Shown: positions 58,606 through 64,000 of the stretch, piece after piece | How positions within the stretch are numbered: the first letter of the stretch is position 1 | Layout of the letters: every line of letters begins with the position of its first letter | Position numbers and translations under genes: made by a program | Assembly: GCA_963978545.1 (NCBI GenBank) | Contig: OZ021728.1 | Span: forward strand, 1,054,001 to 1,118,000 | Length of the DNA: 64,000 nucleotides | Direction: 5' to 3' | Source: Linyphia triangularis | Lineage: Eukaryota > Arthropoda > Arachnida > Araneae > Linyphiidae | The notes under the pieces: generated by a model | The model's input: the letters and a program-made list of their open reading frames with translations, nothing else | What the model was told of the DNA's origin: nothing | The model's database searches: none

Positions 58606-59910
58606 GCAGATGTTAAAATATGCTTAGAAAAGAATATCTCTGTCAGGAGCCTATGTCAGCTTTATATATCCCTACATTTTTTAAAATTATCCTTTATATT
58701 TTTTTAATTGCTCCTAAAATTTTTGAAACTATCCCTAAAAGTTTAGAAAATTTCCCTAAAATGTTTAAAATTATCTCTAAAATTGCTACCTAATTTTTTT
58801 TTAGAAACACACTATGTCTCCTGATCAACATATCTGAGGAAAATTTAAAAAAAAATTTCCGTAAAATTAGAGAATCTTTTAAAATTCTATTAAGGAAATC
58901 GGGGAACTTTTTTACCTGATTTTTGTGGCTACCCTGTAAAAAGCTTTTATTTTAAAAATAAAAATTAATTACGAATTCAAACTACCTCGTACAGGGTTTC
59001 CGCCCATATGAAAAGTCGGGAAATGTCATGGAAAGTCATGAATTTGGACTTTGATTAACTTTTATCATGGAAAGTCAGGATTTTGAGTAAAAAAAAAAGG
59101 CCATAAGTCATAGAAATACAGCAAATTTCATGGATTTCTAAATATTTTAAGTAAATTCACGTAACTGTGATGTCATAAACGCCATGATCGTTATTCAGCT
59201 CACCGAAAATTCATCTATGATTTTATTTACGTTTTGACGAAAACAGCGGTCATTGTTAAAAAAAAACGACAAATGAAAACACTCCTGCACTCCAAATTTG
59301 TGACATCACACGAGTAAGGTCTTATAGATGGGGAAAAAAAAGTTAAAAAATCAGAATATGAGAACTGAAATGAACAATTTTAATAAGCTTGCGTTTGCAT
59401 TTTAAAATTTTTTTTCCATTTTCCTCCTTCTGTTTTGCATTGTTGATATCAAAACATTTGATTTTTGATGGTATTATTTATTATTATTGACTTATTCTTT
59501 CTTCAAATATTTCTTTATTATTAAAGATTGATTAGCTTTTTTAACACTGACATATCAAAGAATTTGGAAGTTACTGAAACAACGTTAAAGATTTTTTACT
59601 TAAATTAAAATAAAAATCATTTTATGGTACATTGATTTACTTACTATGTTCGTGTTAATAAAATTCACATAGTTTATTATTATTATATTTTGTGATTTGA
59701 TTTATTGAGTCGTGAAAAAAATTTTGCTTCAGTCTTGGAAAGTCATGGATTTGAGACATTTTATTTTGGCAGAAACCCTGCTCATACTATCTTAAATTAT
59801 AAAAAATGTAATGCACATTTTAACACTTTTCCTATTTTCAGTAAATACCCCTCTTCGCGGGAGAAAGGCAGCAAAGAATGAGAGTGTTAGCAATAATGAA
59901 GAAAAAGAGG
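34113..59910 (+). CDS. Host gene, 8 coding exons seen, Borealin-like N-terminus (partial, 3' end outside)
   Basis: The coding exons are 34113-34479, 37505-37606, 42557-42622, 43978-44067, 54508-54546, 56477-56530, 58046-58129 and 59842-59910. All seven introns are GT-AG, and every junction splits a codon after its first base. The result is 290 open codons with no stop. Residues 10-42 and 62-112 look helical. Residues about 74-118 ('MKELYEEAEREWLGHLDEM' ... 'LEVKLPLLK') resemble the Borealin N-terminal helix, which packs with INCENP and Survivin in the chromosomal passenger complex at centromeres. Residues 157-178 and 222-239 are acidic. 'KTPGARTPKRV', 'QTPIKRAGRGRK' and 'NTPLRGRKAAK' give basic 'TP' motifs that could be phosphorylation sites. 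The C-terminal Borealin domain is not seen. INCENP or another chromatin protein is the alternative. The gene structure is firm; the identity is not. Confidence 0.82.
34610..34955. mobile_element. MITE of the 'cgcagaatccgtac' family, split by a SINE
   Basis: Left part: 'ggattctgcacctaggtgg'. Right part: 'ggctcggaatcggtaccg' with 'acttggaagtat'. The central 'gcctatggttgtcataattt' matches 'gcctttggttgccataattt' in the copy at 33288-33605. It lies in intron 1. Confidence 0.6.
34721..34878 (+). repeat. tRNA-derived SINE with 13-bp duplication
   Basis: 'gcctatggttgtc' at 34708-34720 is repeated exactly at 34879-34891. The tRNA-like head has an A box 'tggtatagtggttagcatgc' and a B box 'ggattcgagtcccg', followed by 'gttaggcatgggtgtttg', 'gctgacggcgcca' and a short 'caaccaacc' tail. 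A copy lacking the head is at 37996-38138. Confidence 0.93.
35027..35566 (-). mobile_element. Probable solo LTR
   Basis: On the minus strand it begins 'tgtgacggtgcatcgcacgt' and ends '...ttttggagtgtca', i.e. TG...CA. A TATA-like 'cactataaagccggc' lies about 130 bases in, and 'aataaa' occurs near the far end (about 35085). The 5-base flanks 'attta' and 'aatta' match at 4 of 5. The segment is GC-richer than its surroundings. No internal retroviral genes are present. It lies in intron 1, antisense to the gene. Confidence 0.6.
35567..36294. other. Intron 1 sequence, nothing recognised
   Basis: AT-rich, no further exon or terminal repeat supported. Confidence 0.5.
36297..36446. mobile_element. 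Tigger/pogo-type MITE, 150 bp
   Basis: TA flanks (36295-36296, 36447-36448) enclose the inverted ends 'cagtcaaaccacgttaac' and 'ttaccagggtttgactg'. This terminus is typical of short Tigger-derived MITEs. Confidence 0.85.
36690..37040 (-). repeat. Reversed copy of the degenerate short-period repeat of intron 4
   Basis: On the minus strand the words 'gatatttgcgttggagtagt', 'attttcacctaggtttaag' and 'cgagatttacgtggttgtga' match 50980-51010 and 48900-48960. The sequence is built of loosely repeated 'cgagatttgcgttggtgtga' and 'tagtcattttcgt...gttacg' blocks of roughly 60 bp. Confidence 0.55.
37505..37606 (+). CDS. Host gene exon 2 (residues 123-156)
   Basis: The acceptor is 'taatctag' and the donor 'cctg|gtatga'. 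Length 102 bases, phase 1 at both ends. It encodes a lysine- and serine-rich linker including 'AAAKVAKSDKSPVSS'. The open frame exists only in the phase set by exon 1. Confidence 0.82.
37996..38138 (+). repeat. 5'-shortened tRNA-derived SINE with 9-bp duplication
   Basis: 'aatatagag' is present at 37987-37995 and 38139-38147. It keeps the B box ('ctggttcgagtcccgtgtta'), 'ggcatgggtgtttgtaaatg' and the 'gctgacggcgccaga' tail region, but lacks the A box, unlike the copy at 34721-34878. It lies in intron 2. Confidence 0.9.
38193..39290. mobile_element. Short-TSD element, CATGG family, copy 1
   Basis: 'tattt' at 38188-38192 is repeated at 39291-39295. The left end is 'catggtttttaaaaaaacct', then 'tgaaagtgcttgaaa'. 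The right end is 'catccttgaatttttt' ... 'gtacgaactatg'. The second copy is 61384-62144. No coding content is recognised. Confidence 0.7.
39480..39610. repeat. Fragment of the 'cctaaaattcctaatattcc' repeat
   Basis: It shares 'ggtcgcattcggcctaatat', 'tttttgtttccttaaaattc' and 'ttccctaattttcc' with 41530-41635, about 58360-58450 and, reversed, 16765-16855. Confidence 0.5.
39688..39751. repeat. Perfect 20-bp inverted repeat (hairpin)
   Basis: 'gccaatattgaaacatgctt' at 39688-39707 is answered by its exact inverse at 39732-39751 with a 24-base loop that repeats 'acatgcttattgaaacatgc'. It directly abuts the TTAA element at 39760. Confidence 0.85.
39760..40266. mobile_element. TTAA-flanked element, 507 bp
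   Basis: TTAA at 39756-39759 and 40267-40270. The ends 'ccctttaaatccca' and 'tgggatttaaagtg' are inverted. The interior is GC-richer than the intron. The ORF at 39686-39967 crosses the boundary and is not a gene. Confidence 0.88.
40300..40760. repeat. Degenerate 'aaatttttggaattaccc' repeat
   Basis: Words such as 'aatttctggaattacctt', 'aatttttggagtagcccta' and 'ttaaggaattatccctaata' repeat in short steps, ending 'tttagaaaattcactgc'. Related stretches are at 42300-42380 and 58660-58810. Confidence 0.5.
40904..41301. mobile_element. Short-TSD element, CAGGGTTCCCAC family, copy A
   Basis: 'ttgag' at 40899-40903 is repeated at 41302-41306. The ends are 'cagggttcccacggtcattg' and 'gagtgtgaaccctg'. 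The interior has 'caaggccttgaaagt', 'accgccacttatctgcaccg' and 'gacatgatgcctgaaaac', shared with copies B to E. Confidence 0.85.
41530..42077. repeat. Two adjoining fragments: 'cctaatattcc' repeat and CAGGGTGGCCAC copy
   Basis: 41530-41635 is the 'cctaatattccctacatttt' repeat, ending in poly-A (about 41631-41650). 41651-42077 is a copy of the CAGGGTGGCCAC family ('ggccacatgcctggaaatca' to 'tttgtagccactct'). The ORFs here are repeat by-products. Confidence 0.65.
42557..42622 (+). CDS. Host gene exon 3 (residues 157-178)
   Basis: The acceptor is 'tctcgacag' and the donor 'atgc|gtgagt'. Length 66 bases, phase 1-1. It encodes 'LPQQVDEESSEDEEEPM', a strongly acidic run. A CAGGG-type transposon copy starts 41 bases after the donor (42664). 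Confidence 0.82.
42664..43098. mobile_element. Short-TSD element, CAGGGTGGCCAC family, complete copy
   Basis: 'tatta' at 42659-42663 is repeated at 43099-43103. The ends 'cagagtagccacaaaacctg' and 'ttttgtggccaccctg' are inverted. The interior is full of 'cagggaaatgtcaggga' and 'atcagggaattttt' words. A partial copy follows at 43185-43382. Confidence 0.88.
43185..43382. repeat. Partial copy of the CAGGGTGGCCAC family
   Basis: 'gaaatgtcaggaagctttta' to 'ttgcagaataatttgaaca' follows the left half of the complete copy at 42664. The right half is missing. Confidence 0.65.
43524..43908. mobile_element. Short-TSD element, CAGGGTTCCCAC family, copy B
   Basis: 'tttat' at 43519-43523 is repeated at 43909-43913. 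The ends are 'cagggttcccacggtcattg' and 'gagtgggaaccctg'. It is the best-preserved copy with near-perfect termini and ends 69 bases before exon 4. Confidence 0.9.
43978..44067 (+). CDS. Host gene exon 4 (residues 179-208)
   Basis: The acceptor is 'gtcttgcag' and the donor 'ccag|gtacat'. Length 90 bases, phase 1-1. It encodes 'NKTPGARTPKRVTINTAEQY', two TP motifs beside basic residues. CAGGG elements flank it on both sides, at 43524-43908 and 44179-44583. Confidence 0.82.
44179..44583. mobile_element. Short-TSD element, CAGGGTTCCCAC family, copy C
   Basis: 'ttaaga' at 44173-44178 is repeated at 44584-44589. The ends are 'caggcttcccacggtcatg' and 'gagttgaaaccctg'. It lies about 110 bases after exon 4. 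Confidence 0.85.
44590..45640. other. Intron 4 sequence, nothing firm
   Basis: There are two GC-richer spots (44660-44770 and 45020-45110, the latter with 'cacgtgacc' and 'tgacgtcaacgttgacc'). The minus-strand ORF at 45140-45469 (109 codons) has no motif. A poly-A run lies at about 45266-45280. Confidence 0.4.
45651..45871. mobile_element. TTAA-flanked MITE
   Basis: TTAA at 45647-45650 and 45872-45875. The ends 'ccctttatctactg' and 'cagtaaataaaggg' are inverted. A second, outer pair, 'ttaacctttaa' near 45640 and 'ttaaaggttaa' ending near 46089, suggests either a nested pair or a longer element. Confidence 0.75.
47269..48859 (+). mobile_element. CATACCTGCCAAC element, hAT-like, with 6-bp direct flank
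   Basis: The ends 'catacctgccaacttgtacg' and 'atgttggcaggtatg' are inverted. 'tattag' occurs directly outside both ends (47263-47268, 48860-48865). The left side has repeated 'gtacggattt' words, then poly-T, an array of about 180-bp units, and near 48300-48469 the reading 'ISHGGFTDVEVHINSKKH', which resembles the 'HGG..DV..H......KH' zinc finger of some insect and arachnid hAT-like transposases. Another copy starts at 63472. Confidence 0.75.
47496..48165 (+). repeat. Diverged tandem array inside the element, unit about 180 bp
   Basis: The blocks 'ggatgcattgttttcttttc', 'ggatgcactgttttcatttg', 'aattcattgttttcatctgt' and 'cgccgttttcaattgc' start successive units. Each is followed by 'gttgccga..ggatttggcgaacca' variants and 'gaaagtgctttagtttt'. 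Units are clearly diverged. Confidence 0.7.
49608..50882. mobile_element. hAT-type element with CAGGGGTC ends
   Basis: It starts 'caggggtcgcagacgtccta' and ends 'ctttgacccctg'. Sub-terminal 'gtcctatat' words are repeated on both sides. 'caatcat' is present directly before (49601-49607) and directly after (from 50883), a 7-base direct repeat close to the usual 8. A MITE is nested at 50163-50360. A poly-G run lies at about 50660-50674. No transposase domain is recognised. Confidence 0.75.
50163..50360. mobile_element. Palindromic MITE of the 'cgcagaatccgtac' family, complete
   Basis: The left end 'tggcgatttttttattccga' with 'cctgtacggattctgcgcca' is answered by 'ttggcgcagaattcgtaccg' and 'gattcggaatattcgcca' on the right. 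The central 'aaattatggcaaccatagg' is shared with the copies in 33288-34955. Confidence 0.75.
51434..51579 (+). other. Exon-like ORF in intron 4 (alternative last or cassette exon, or transposon exon)
   Basis: After the acceptor 'gtgccttaacag' the only open frame is phase 1, the phase of all other exons. It reads 'VATAELQQKRILQVIKLNNL' and continues to a TGA at 51577-51579. A GT at 51521-51522 ('aatg|gtgtaa') or a GC at 51554 ('gaag|gcagtt') would also leave phase 1, giving 87- or 120-base symmetric exons. It lies just inside the right end of the composite element 46502-51753, so it may instead be the last exon of a transposon protein. I recognise no domain. Confidence 0.4.
51841..52240. other. 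Intron 4 sequence, nothing recognised
   Basis: No exon or terminal repeat seen. Confidence 0.45.
52243..52600 (+). mobile_element. Palindromic TA-target MITE, left arm plus centre
   Basis: It begins after TA with 'gactgagaggcgagtgcaat' and reaches the centre 'gttacgtcatcaataactg', but lacks the right arm. A complete copy starts 160 bases further on. Confidence 0.75.
52763..53438. mobile_element. Palindromic TA-target MITE, complete copy, 676 bp
   Basis: TA at 52761-52762 and 53439-53440. The ends 'gactgagaggcgactgcaat' and 'attgcactcgcctcacggac' are inverted, and the similarity continues through both arms ('atccactggtctgccgtggc' against 'gctacggcagaccagtggat'). The centre carries 'cactgatgacgtaactga'. 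TA duplication suggests Tc1/mariner-type mobilisation. Confidence 0.9.
53797..53945 (+). repeat. Possible left end of another TTAA element
   Basis: 'ttaacccattaacgacgg' resembles the left end at 45647 ('ttaaccctttatctactgacgg' in part), but no right end is found nearby. Confidence 0.35.
53950..54431. mobile_element. CAGGGTGGCCAC family copy carrying a nested MITE
   Basis: 'ccacagaaccagggaaac' to 'ttgtggccaccct' follows the complete copy at 42664-43098. A 126-bp TA-flanked MITE lies within it (54201-54326). Confidence 0.7.
54201..54326. mobile_element. TA-flanked MITE, 126 bp, nested
   Basis: TA at 54199-54200 and 54327-54328. The ends 'gggtaatccaaa' and 'tttggaccaccc' are inverted. It interrupts the older CAGGGTGGCCAC copy between its 'agggtgtctacact' and 'cttagaaaaattg' blocks. 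Confidence 0.8.
54508..54546 (+). CDS. Host gene exon 5, micro-exon (residues 209-221)
   Basis: The acceptor is 'tttgtag' and the donor 'gaag|gtatga'. Length 39 bases, phase 1-1. It encodes 'GQNGTKRRVNLPE'. It is the smallest exon and is supported by phase, splice sites and its basic composition rather than length. It follows a 10.4-kb intron. Confidence 0.7.
54978..55317. mobile_element. CAGGGTTCCCAC family, copy D, clipped right end but intact duplication
   Basis: 'ctcat' at 54973-54977 is repeated at 55318-55322. The right terminus stops at 'gagtggg' and lacks the last seven bases 'aaccctg' found in copies B and F. The interior follows copies A to C with several deletions. Confidence 0.78.
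55500..56460. other. Intron 5 sequence with a weak internal duplication
   Basis: 'ggcaatgcatctaaaggatt' near 55850 and 'ggcaatgcataaaaagaatt' near 56115, with 'aactttgtttttatgagttg' and 'agctttgttttagttaattg' after them, suggest a duplication of about 265 bp. No exon seen. Confidence 0.4.
56477..56530 (+). CDS. Host gene exon 6 (residues 222-239)
   Basis: The acceptor is 'ccgtgtttag' and the donor 'gaac|gtaagt', a perfect donor. Length 54 bases, phase 1-1. It encodes 'LPQESDPESEIEVIEEE', acidic and similar in style to exon 3 ('LPQQVDEESSEDEEE'), which suggests an internal duplication. Confidence 0.8.
56730..56990. repeat. Partial copy of the CAGGGTTTCCGCC family
   Basis: 'ggaaatgtcgtgaaaagtta', 'gaacttggacat', 'ttttgtcatggaaag' and 'ccataagtcataaaaa' follow the order of the complete element at 58992-59780. 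Confidence 0.55.
57166..57571. mobile_element. CAGGGTTCCCAC family, copy E
   Basis: The ends are 'cagggttctcacagtcattg' and 'gagtgggaaccct'. The interior matches copies A to D, with a small duplication of 'gtccttgaaaatg.ttagagg'. The flanking duplication is not visible. Confidence 0.78.
58046..58129 (+). CDS. Host gene exon 7 (residues 240-267)
   Basis: The acceptor is 'tttattag' and the donor 'actg|gtatcg'. Length 84 bases, phase 1-1. It encodes 'VQTPIKRAGRGRKSIANTP', which combines an AT-hook-like 'GRGRK' with TP motifs and so hints at DNA or chromatin contact. Confidence 0.82.
58335..58940. repeat. Composite of 'cctaatattcc' repeat, TTTC microsatellite and CAGGGTGGCCAC end
   Basis: About 58360-58450 has 'ttcctaatattcctttaaat'. 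A (TTTC)n run lies at about 58570-58600. About 58680-58800 has the 'ttttgaaactatccctaaaa' series. It ends 'ttttgtggctaccctg' at about 58937. Confidence 0.5.
58992..59780. mobile_element. Short-TSD element, CAGGGTTTCCGCC family
   Basis: The ends 'cagggtttccgcccatatg' and 'ttggcagaaaccctg' are inverted. The flanks 'ctcgta' (58986-58991) and 'ctcata' (59781-59786) match at 5 of 6. The interior has 'catggaaagtcatgaatttg' on the left and 'ttggaaagtcatggatttg' on the right, so the word 'gaaagtc' recurs as in the other CAGGG families. It ends 61 bases before exon 8. Confidence 0.75.
59842..59910 (+). CDS. Host gene exon 8 (residues 268-290)
   Basis: The acceptor is 'cctattttcag' and the donor 'gagg|gtaaaa'. 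Length 69 bases, phase 1-1. It encodes 'NTPLRGRKAAKNESVSNNEE', a second TP plus 'GRK' unit like exon 7. The frame stays open, so the gene continues; I find no convincing next exon before 64000. Confidence 0.8.
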
Positions 59911-60719
59911 GTAAAAATCTTAACTCATTGTATTTCATCTCCATTTTGATTCATTAAGAGGAGTTGGTTCTCTCTATACCTGTAATGTTAATTTGGCATA
60001 TTTCATGTACTTATTTTCTCAGACACTGATTGACATAGAAGCCTAATTTTTTTTCAGTGCATTTAGCAGACACTTGTTATTCTATTGACTTTTGACTGAA
60101 ATTCATTTACTTTTTTTTTTAAATGAACTATCGTAACAGTCACTCAAATTTGTTAAAAATCATAAGTTGACGAAATAAGTCAGAACATATAACATTTTAA
60201 AATAACTTCAGTATATGCAGTTACTTAAAAAGAAAAAAATTCCTGTTGCAGCAACAGGTTTGTGTTGTTTCTGAGAAAAAAGGTACATGAATAACGAAAA
60301 ATGTATTTTTGAGAAAAATACATTTTAAAGAAAACTTTACTTACACTACTAGTTACCAATTTTGTCTTCCAAAAATTAATAAAAATACTTCTAGTTGAGG
60401 TATTATTACAAATAAGGTGTCCTTTTCAAAGGGAAGAATTAAAATTTTCGATTATTTATAAATTTTAGGGTACCAACTCCGCTTAAGTTATTTTTTTTTT
60501 TATATTGTAAGGCATTTTACTTTGATAAATTAATCTCTAGTATAATTTGAAAACTTTCTGGTACTCTTCTAAAAACAGTTGTTATACAAATACTGTATGA
60601 CTTTTTTTTTTATTTTAACCGTTTAGGTTGTTGGGCCTATGTAAAAATTTTGTAATTTACATTGAAACTTTATTGAATATTACTTTTTTGAAAGTTAAAA
60701 AATAAAAACAGACTGACTA
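59911..60719. other. Intron 8 sequence, nothing recognised
   Basis: AT-rich, T-runs; no exon in the expected phase found. Confidence 0.45.
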
Positions 60720-61094
60720 CAGAATCTGGATATCAGGGAAATGTCAGGAAGTTTTCAGATTATGGGAAATGTCGGAGAACTTTTTAAAATTTTGCAAAAA
60801 TCATGGTATTTTTCTTTTGTTTTAAAGGTACGTTTCCTTGTTCATCCGTATTTTTCCGCCATTTTCCCAAAAAATTGTGGTAATCATTAGAAGTTTTATG
60901 TTACAGAATAATTTAAACTTTTCATTATCTCCAAAACTATTTAAAAAAAAATGACTTATTATCTCTTTGGCATCAATCTTCTATTTGACATATGAGAATT
61001 TTTTTTTAAAAGTTTGCATTAAAATCGGGGAATTTTTTAGAAATCTATCGGAATTATCAAAGAACTTTTTTTCCTGAATTTTGCTGTCACCCTG
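60720..61094. mobile_element. CAGGGTGGCCAC family, diverged copy
   Basis: 'cagaatctggatatcaggga' to 'ttttgctgtcaccctg'. The interior keeps 'ggaaatgtcaggaag' and 'aaatcggggaattttttag'. No flanking duplication is seen. Confidence 0.65.
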
Positions 61095-61383
61095 AAAAAA
61101 ATAGTGGAAAAAGATTGTTCCTTTGGAACTATTATAAAGATTTCAAATGTCATTGGTTAACTCAAAATTTTAAAACAAAACACTGATTGTTTGTCAAAAG
61201 CATGTTTCATACTGGCAATATTGAAAAACATTAGATTGAAATAGATTTTTAAGTCCAACCAAGTAATGTGTGATAATTAAGGGCATATTAAAAATATGCT
61301 ATTGAAATTATGTTGCACTTTGCCCATTCAAAACTGTCCCTAAACATTAATTTTTAGCTAAAAAACTACTCCACTTTAACAAC

Positions 61384-62144
61384 CATGGCTCGTATATTTT
61401 TATAAAAACCTTGGAAAGTGCTTGGAAAAAAAAAACTTTCATTTTCAATTGCTTGAAAACCTTGAATTTTTTAAAAGATGTGTTAAAAGTGCTTGAATTT
61501 AATTTTATTTCTAAAAATATGGCCTCTGAATAAATTTTGGTTAACAGAATGAGCAAATTCTTTGGAATTCAGTTAAGCCAACAACAACCAGGAAAAAAGC
61601 TCGGTTGAACCACTCAGTGATTACATCATTCTCCCCTTTGTTGAGCTGACTGAATCTAGCTAGAAAAGTTGCTTTACCCTGATCAAATCACATGACCTTT
61701 TGTTTTATTTTTGTGTAGTGTGTGTTGTCATTTAATTTTTTTGCACGCGGTTTTTAAATGACAGAGAAATGCATTTTCAATTCAAGCTGGTTAAAAAAGC
61801 CAAAATATAGTTCATAATTGCAAGCCTACTTGCTGGATGTATATTGAAAGTTTTTATTTCATAGCCTGACTATACTAAAACGTTAATAATGAAAAATTAC
61901 ATAACTGTCGAAATTAAATTAAATGTTCATTTATTGAAAAATATGTAATAGTATGAATGCTGGATTTTTTTTTTTTTTTTTTTTTGGTGGAATAAGTTTT
62001 TAGATTGTGTTACAATATTTATTTATTGTATTTATTGATATGAACATGTCCCGTTTGACAATAAAAAAAAATTAGGATTTTTTTTTTAATGTGTTAGTGT
62101 TGAAAATGCATCCTTGAAAATTCCTTGAATTTTTTTCCCCTGTG
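61384..62144. mobile_element. Short-TSD element, CATGG family, copy 2
   Basis: 'acaac' at 61379-61383 is repeated at 62145-62149. It begins 'catggctcgtatatttttat', then 'accttggaaagtgcttgg', and ends 'ccttgaatttttttcccctg' plus 'tg'. It shares 'ttaagcc.caac.a..aggaaaa' and 'catccttgaa' with copy 1 at 38193. A poly-T run lies near 61967-61985. Confidence 0.75.
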
Positions 62145-62552
62145 ACAACATTTTGTTGCTAAATTGCCTGAACTGGACTAATCCATTATCATGATATACT
62201 GCTCCATATTTGGCTACTCCAATAAGCGAAATTCTACAAAATTTCTTTCGTTCAAACTCTTGTCGCAATTTCCTTTTCAGCAAAATTGTTAGGATGTACA
62301 GTCTAAAATAATTTTTAGAAACTTTTTGCTTCATACACTCATTATAAAATTTAAGTATAAAGCTATTTTATACCAATATTAATTAGAGACACTTCTTAAC
62401 ATTCCTTGTTGTTTTAAGTGGAAGACTTCTTTGAATTACAAAAATGTTAGCTTTTCAAAATGTGTAGCAAAAGAGGTACATTAAAATATTGAAATTTTAT
62501 AATTTAGAAAAGTTTGTAAATATTTTGCTTAAACCCTGTCAAAACGGGTTTG

Positions 62553-62804
62553 TTACTGTTTCCATTTTCCCTTGCAACTGGGTACTGTCATATTAATTAC
62601 TTTTCTATAGAATATTCCCATGTGCCCTTTTACAATTGCTTTACAGAATTCATCAGATTTAGATATTGTATTCCATTGCGGAGAGATACAATGAAAGCAA
62701 AGTTTGGATGAGCCTGGATCCCTAACCATCCACGAATTGGGTGACTTATACGCTAAATCGTATCCTGTCAGAATATCCAATGGAAATATTTTTACATCTG
62801 CCAA
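62553..62804 (-). other. Unassigned 83-codon ORF, possibly a fragment of a protein gene
   Basis: The reading begins 'MADVKIFPLDILTGYDLAYK' and includes a 'CFHC' pair and 'KAIVKGHMGIFYRKVINM'. Its composition looks protein-like and differs from the surrounding repeats, but I recognise no family. It could be a fragment of a transposase or a processed pseudogene. No intact gene structure is visible. Confidence 0.3.
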
Positions 62805-63046
62805 GCAGATAACTACGCCTTTAAAGCAGTTATTATGGTTTAAAACATGGTGAATAAAGGATCAATTCCAGGTCCCACATAGAGTTCCAAATTTCTCGCT
62901 GCACAGAGTACCAAAATAAAAAATATTAACTGATAAGTAATGCAAAGTGCAATTGTAAACCAACTATTTGTCGGAAGAAGAGGTCTTCCAATGGGTAATA
63001 CCATTCATCGAGTTTTGCTATGTCACAAAAGACACTGCCCATAAAT

Positions 63047-63441
63047 CAGAGTAGCCACAGAACCGGGAAAACATGGAAATCAGGGAAATGTCGGGAAACT
63101 TTTTAAAATTTCATGAAAATCAGGGAAATTTTGTATTGTTTAAGGCACGTTCATCCATATTTTGGCGCTGTTTACATGGAGATTTATAGTGGTAAGCCAT
63201 TAGAAGTTTCATGTTACGGAATAATTTAAACTTTTCATTACCAGCAAAATTATTTTTAAAAAAATTGCATACTATCTCTTTAGCATACATATTCTATTTG
63301 ATCAGGGTGTCTAGTCATCTGGAAAACCTAAGAAAATTGGAGACATTTGAAAAAAAGTTTGCCCTAAAATCAGGGAATTTTTTAGAAATCTGTCAGTTAA
63401 TTATCAGGGAACTTTTTCTTATGAAATTTGTGTCCACCCTG
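63047..63441. mobile_element. CAGGGTGGCCAC family, complete copy
   Basis: 'ataaat' at 63041-63046 is repeated at 63442-63447. The ends are 'cagagtagccacagaaccgg' and 'tttgtgtccaccctg'. It is close to the copy at 42664-43098 in order and content. Confidence 0.87.
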
Positions 63442-63471
63442 ATAAATAATATGAGATGCTGCTTATTGTTC

Positions 63472-64000
63472 CATACCTGCCAACTTGTACGAATCATCCG
63501 TACAATGTACGGATTTTTACTATTTTGTACGGGTGTACGAACAGCTAAAAAAATCGTACGGATTTCACTGTAATTTCCGTTTTTCCCTAAAACCGTTTTT
63601 TTTTTTTTTTTCCAAGACAACAACGAAACCGAAACGATTTTTCAAAGCTGCCGCGTCAATCAAAACATTTATTCACACTCCAAGATTGCGCATATGTTCA
63701 GCACTAAAGCGCGTTGGCGAGGATGCATTGTTTTCTTTTCTGTTGCCGACTAGATTTGGCAAACCAAACCACTGCTTCGATTTTTCGGGCTTTACAAGTT
63801 AATAAAGAAGCAGAAAACAGAAAGTGCTTTAGTTTTTTAATTCTACTTTCTTTTGGACTGGACTCCAAAACGTAATAATAGTACTGGACTTGCGCGTAAA
63901 TAATAGCACTAAACCACGGCCCCGGGGATGCACTGTTTTCATTTGTGTTGCCAACGGGACCTGGCGAACCAAACAACTATTGCTTTTCCTCAGACTTAAG
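63472..64000 (+). mobile_element. CATACCTGCCAAC element, second copy, cut by window edge
   Basis: It starts 'catacctgccaacttgtacg' and follows the copy at 47269-48859 almost base for base through the 'gtacggattt' words and the first tandem units. One segment near 63776 ('gatttttcgggctttacaag') is present here but missing at 47583. The right end is outside the window. Confidence 0.85.

Noticed and set aside
61569..61650. Exon-like stretch after 'ggaattcag' reading in phase 1 with basic residues
   Set aside because: The same text occurs at 38345-38410 in the sister copy of the CATGG element, so it is repeat sequence, not exon 9.

Overview
This is a eukaryotic, strongly AT-rich window with no operons, ribosome binding sites or CRISPR arrays. 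It looks like arthropod DNA. A spider or other chelicerate is my best guess, from the mix of hAT, pogo and TTAA-target DNA transposons, tRNA-derived SINEs, a Ty3/gypsy remnant and long introns packed with palindromic MITEs. That taxonomic guess is inference only.

The left half (1-34,000) holds no host gene I can support. It is a stack of old, often nested mobile elements: a foldback-like family with tandem repeats (173-660, 1764-3560, 4495-7870, 12660-13330); a hAT element (5026-7548) inserted in one foldback copy; two palindromic MITEs (9000-9413, 10461-10770); other inverted-repeat elements; a 5'-truncated LINE with an RNase H domain (18610-21290) interrupted by two different TTAA-flanked elements; a truncated Ty3/gypsy element (21335-22830); two hAT elements with visible 8-bp duplications (23092-25324, 27488-29115); an unclassified TIR element (25367-26896); and a pogo-type transposon (30558-33267) carrying a SINE with a 14-bp duplication.

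The right half is one host gene on the + strand. Eight coding exons run from the ATG at 34113 to 59910, and the gene continues beyond the window. Every junction is GT-AG and in phase 1, and every internal exon is a multiple of 3 bases, giving 290 codons so far. The N-terminal exon is helical and resembles the N-terminal helix of Borealin. Later exons are acidic, then basic with repeated 'TP' motifs. I propose a Borealin-like chromosomal passenger protein, with INCENP or another chromatin protein as the alternative. The C-terminus is not visible.

The introns (1.4-10.4 kb) hold families of short DNA elements with 'CAGGGT' or 'CATGG' ends. Many of them keep exact 5-6 bp target duplications. Intron 4 (10.4 kb) contains a 5.5-kb nested composite (46312-51835) that itself holds two hAT-like insertions and an exon-like ORF at 51434-51579. 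This group of short-TSD elements is the most interesting unexplained signal.
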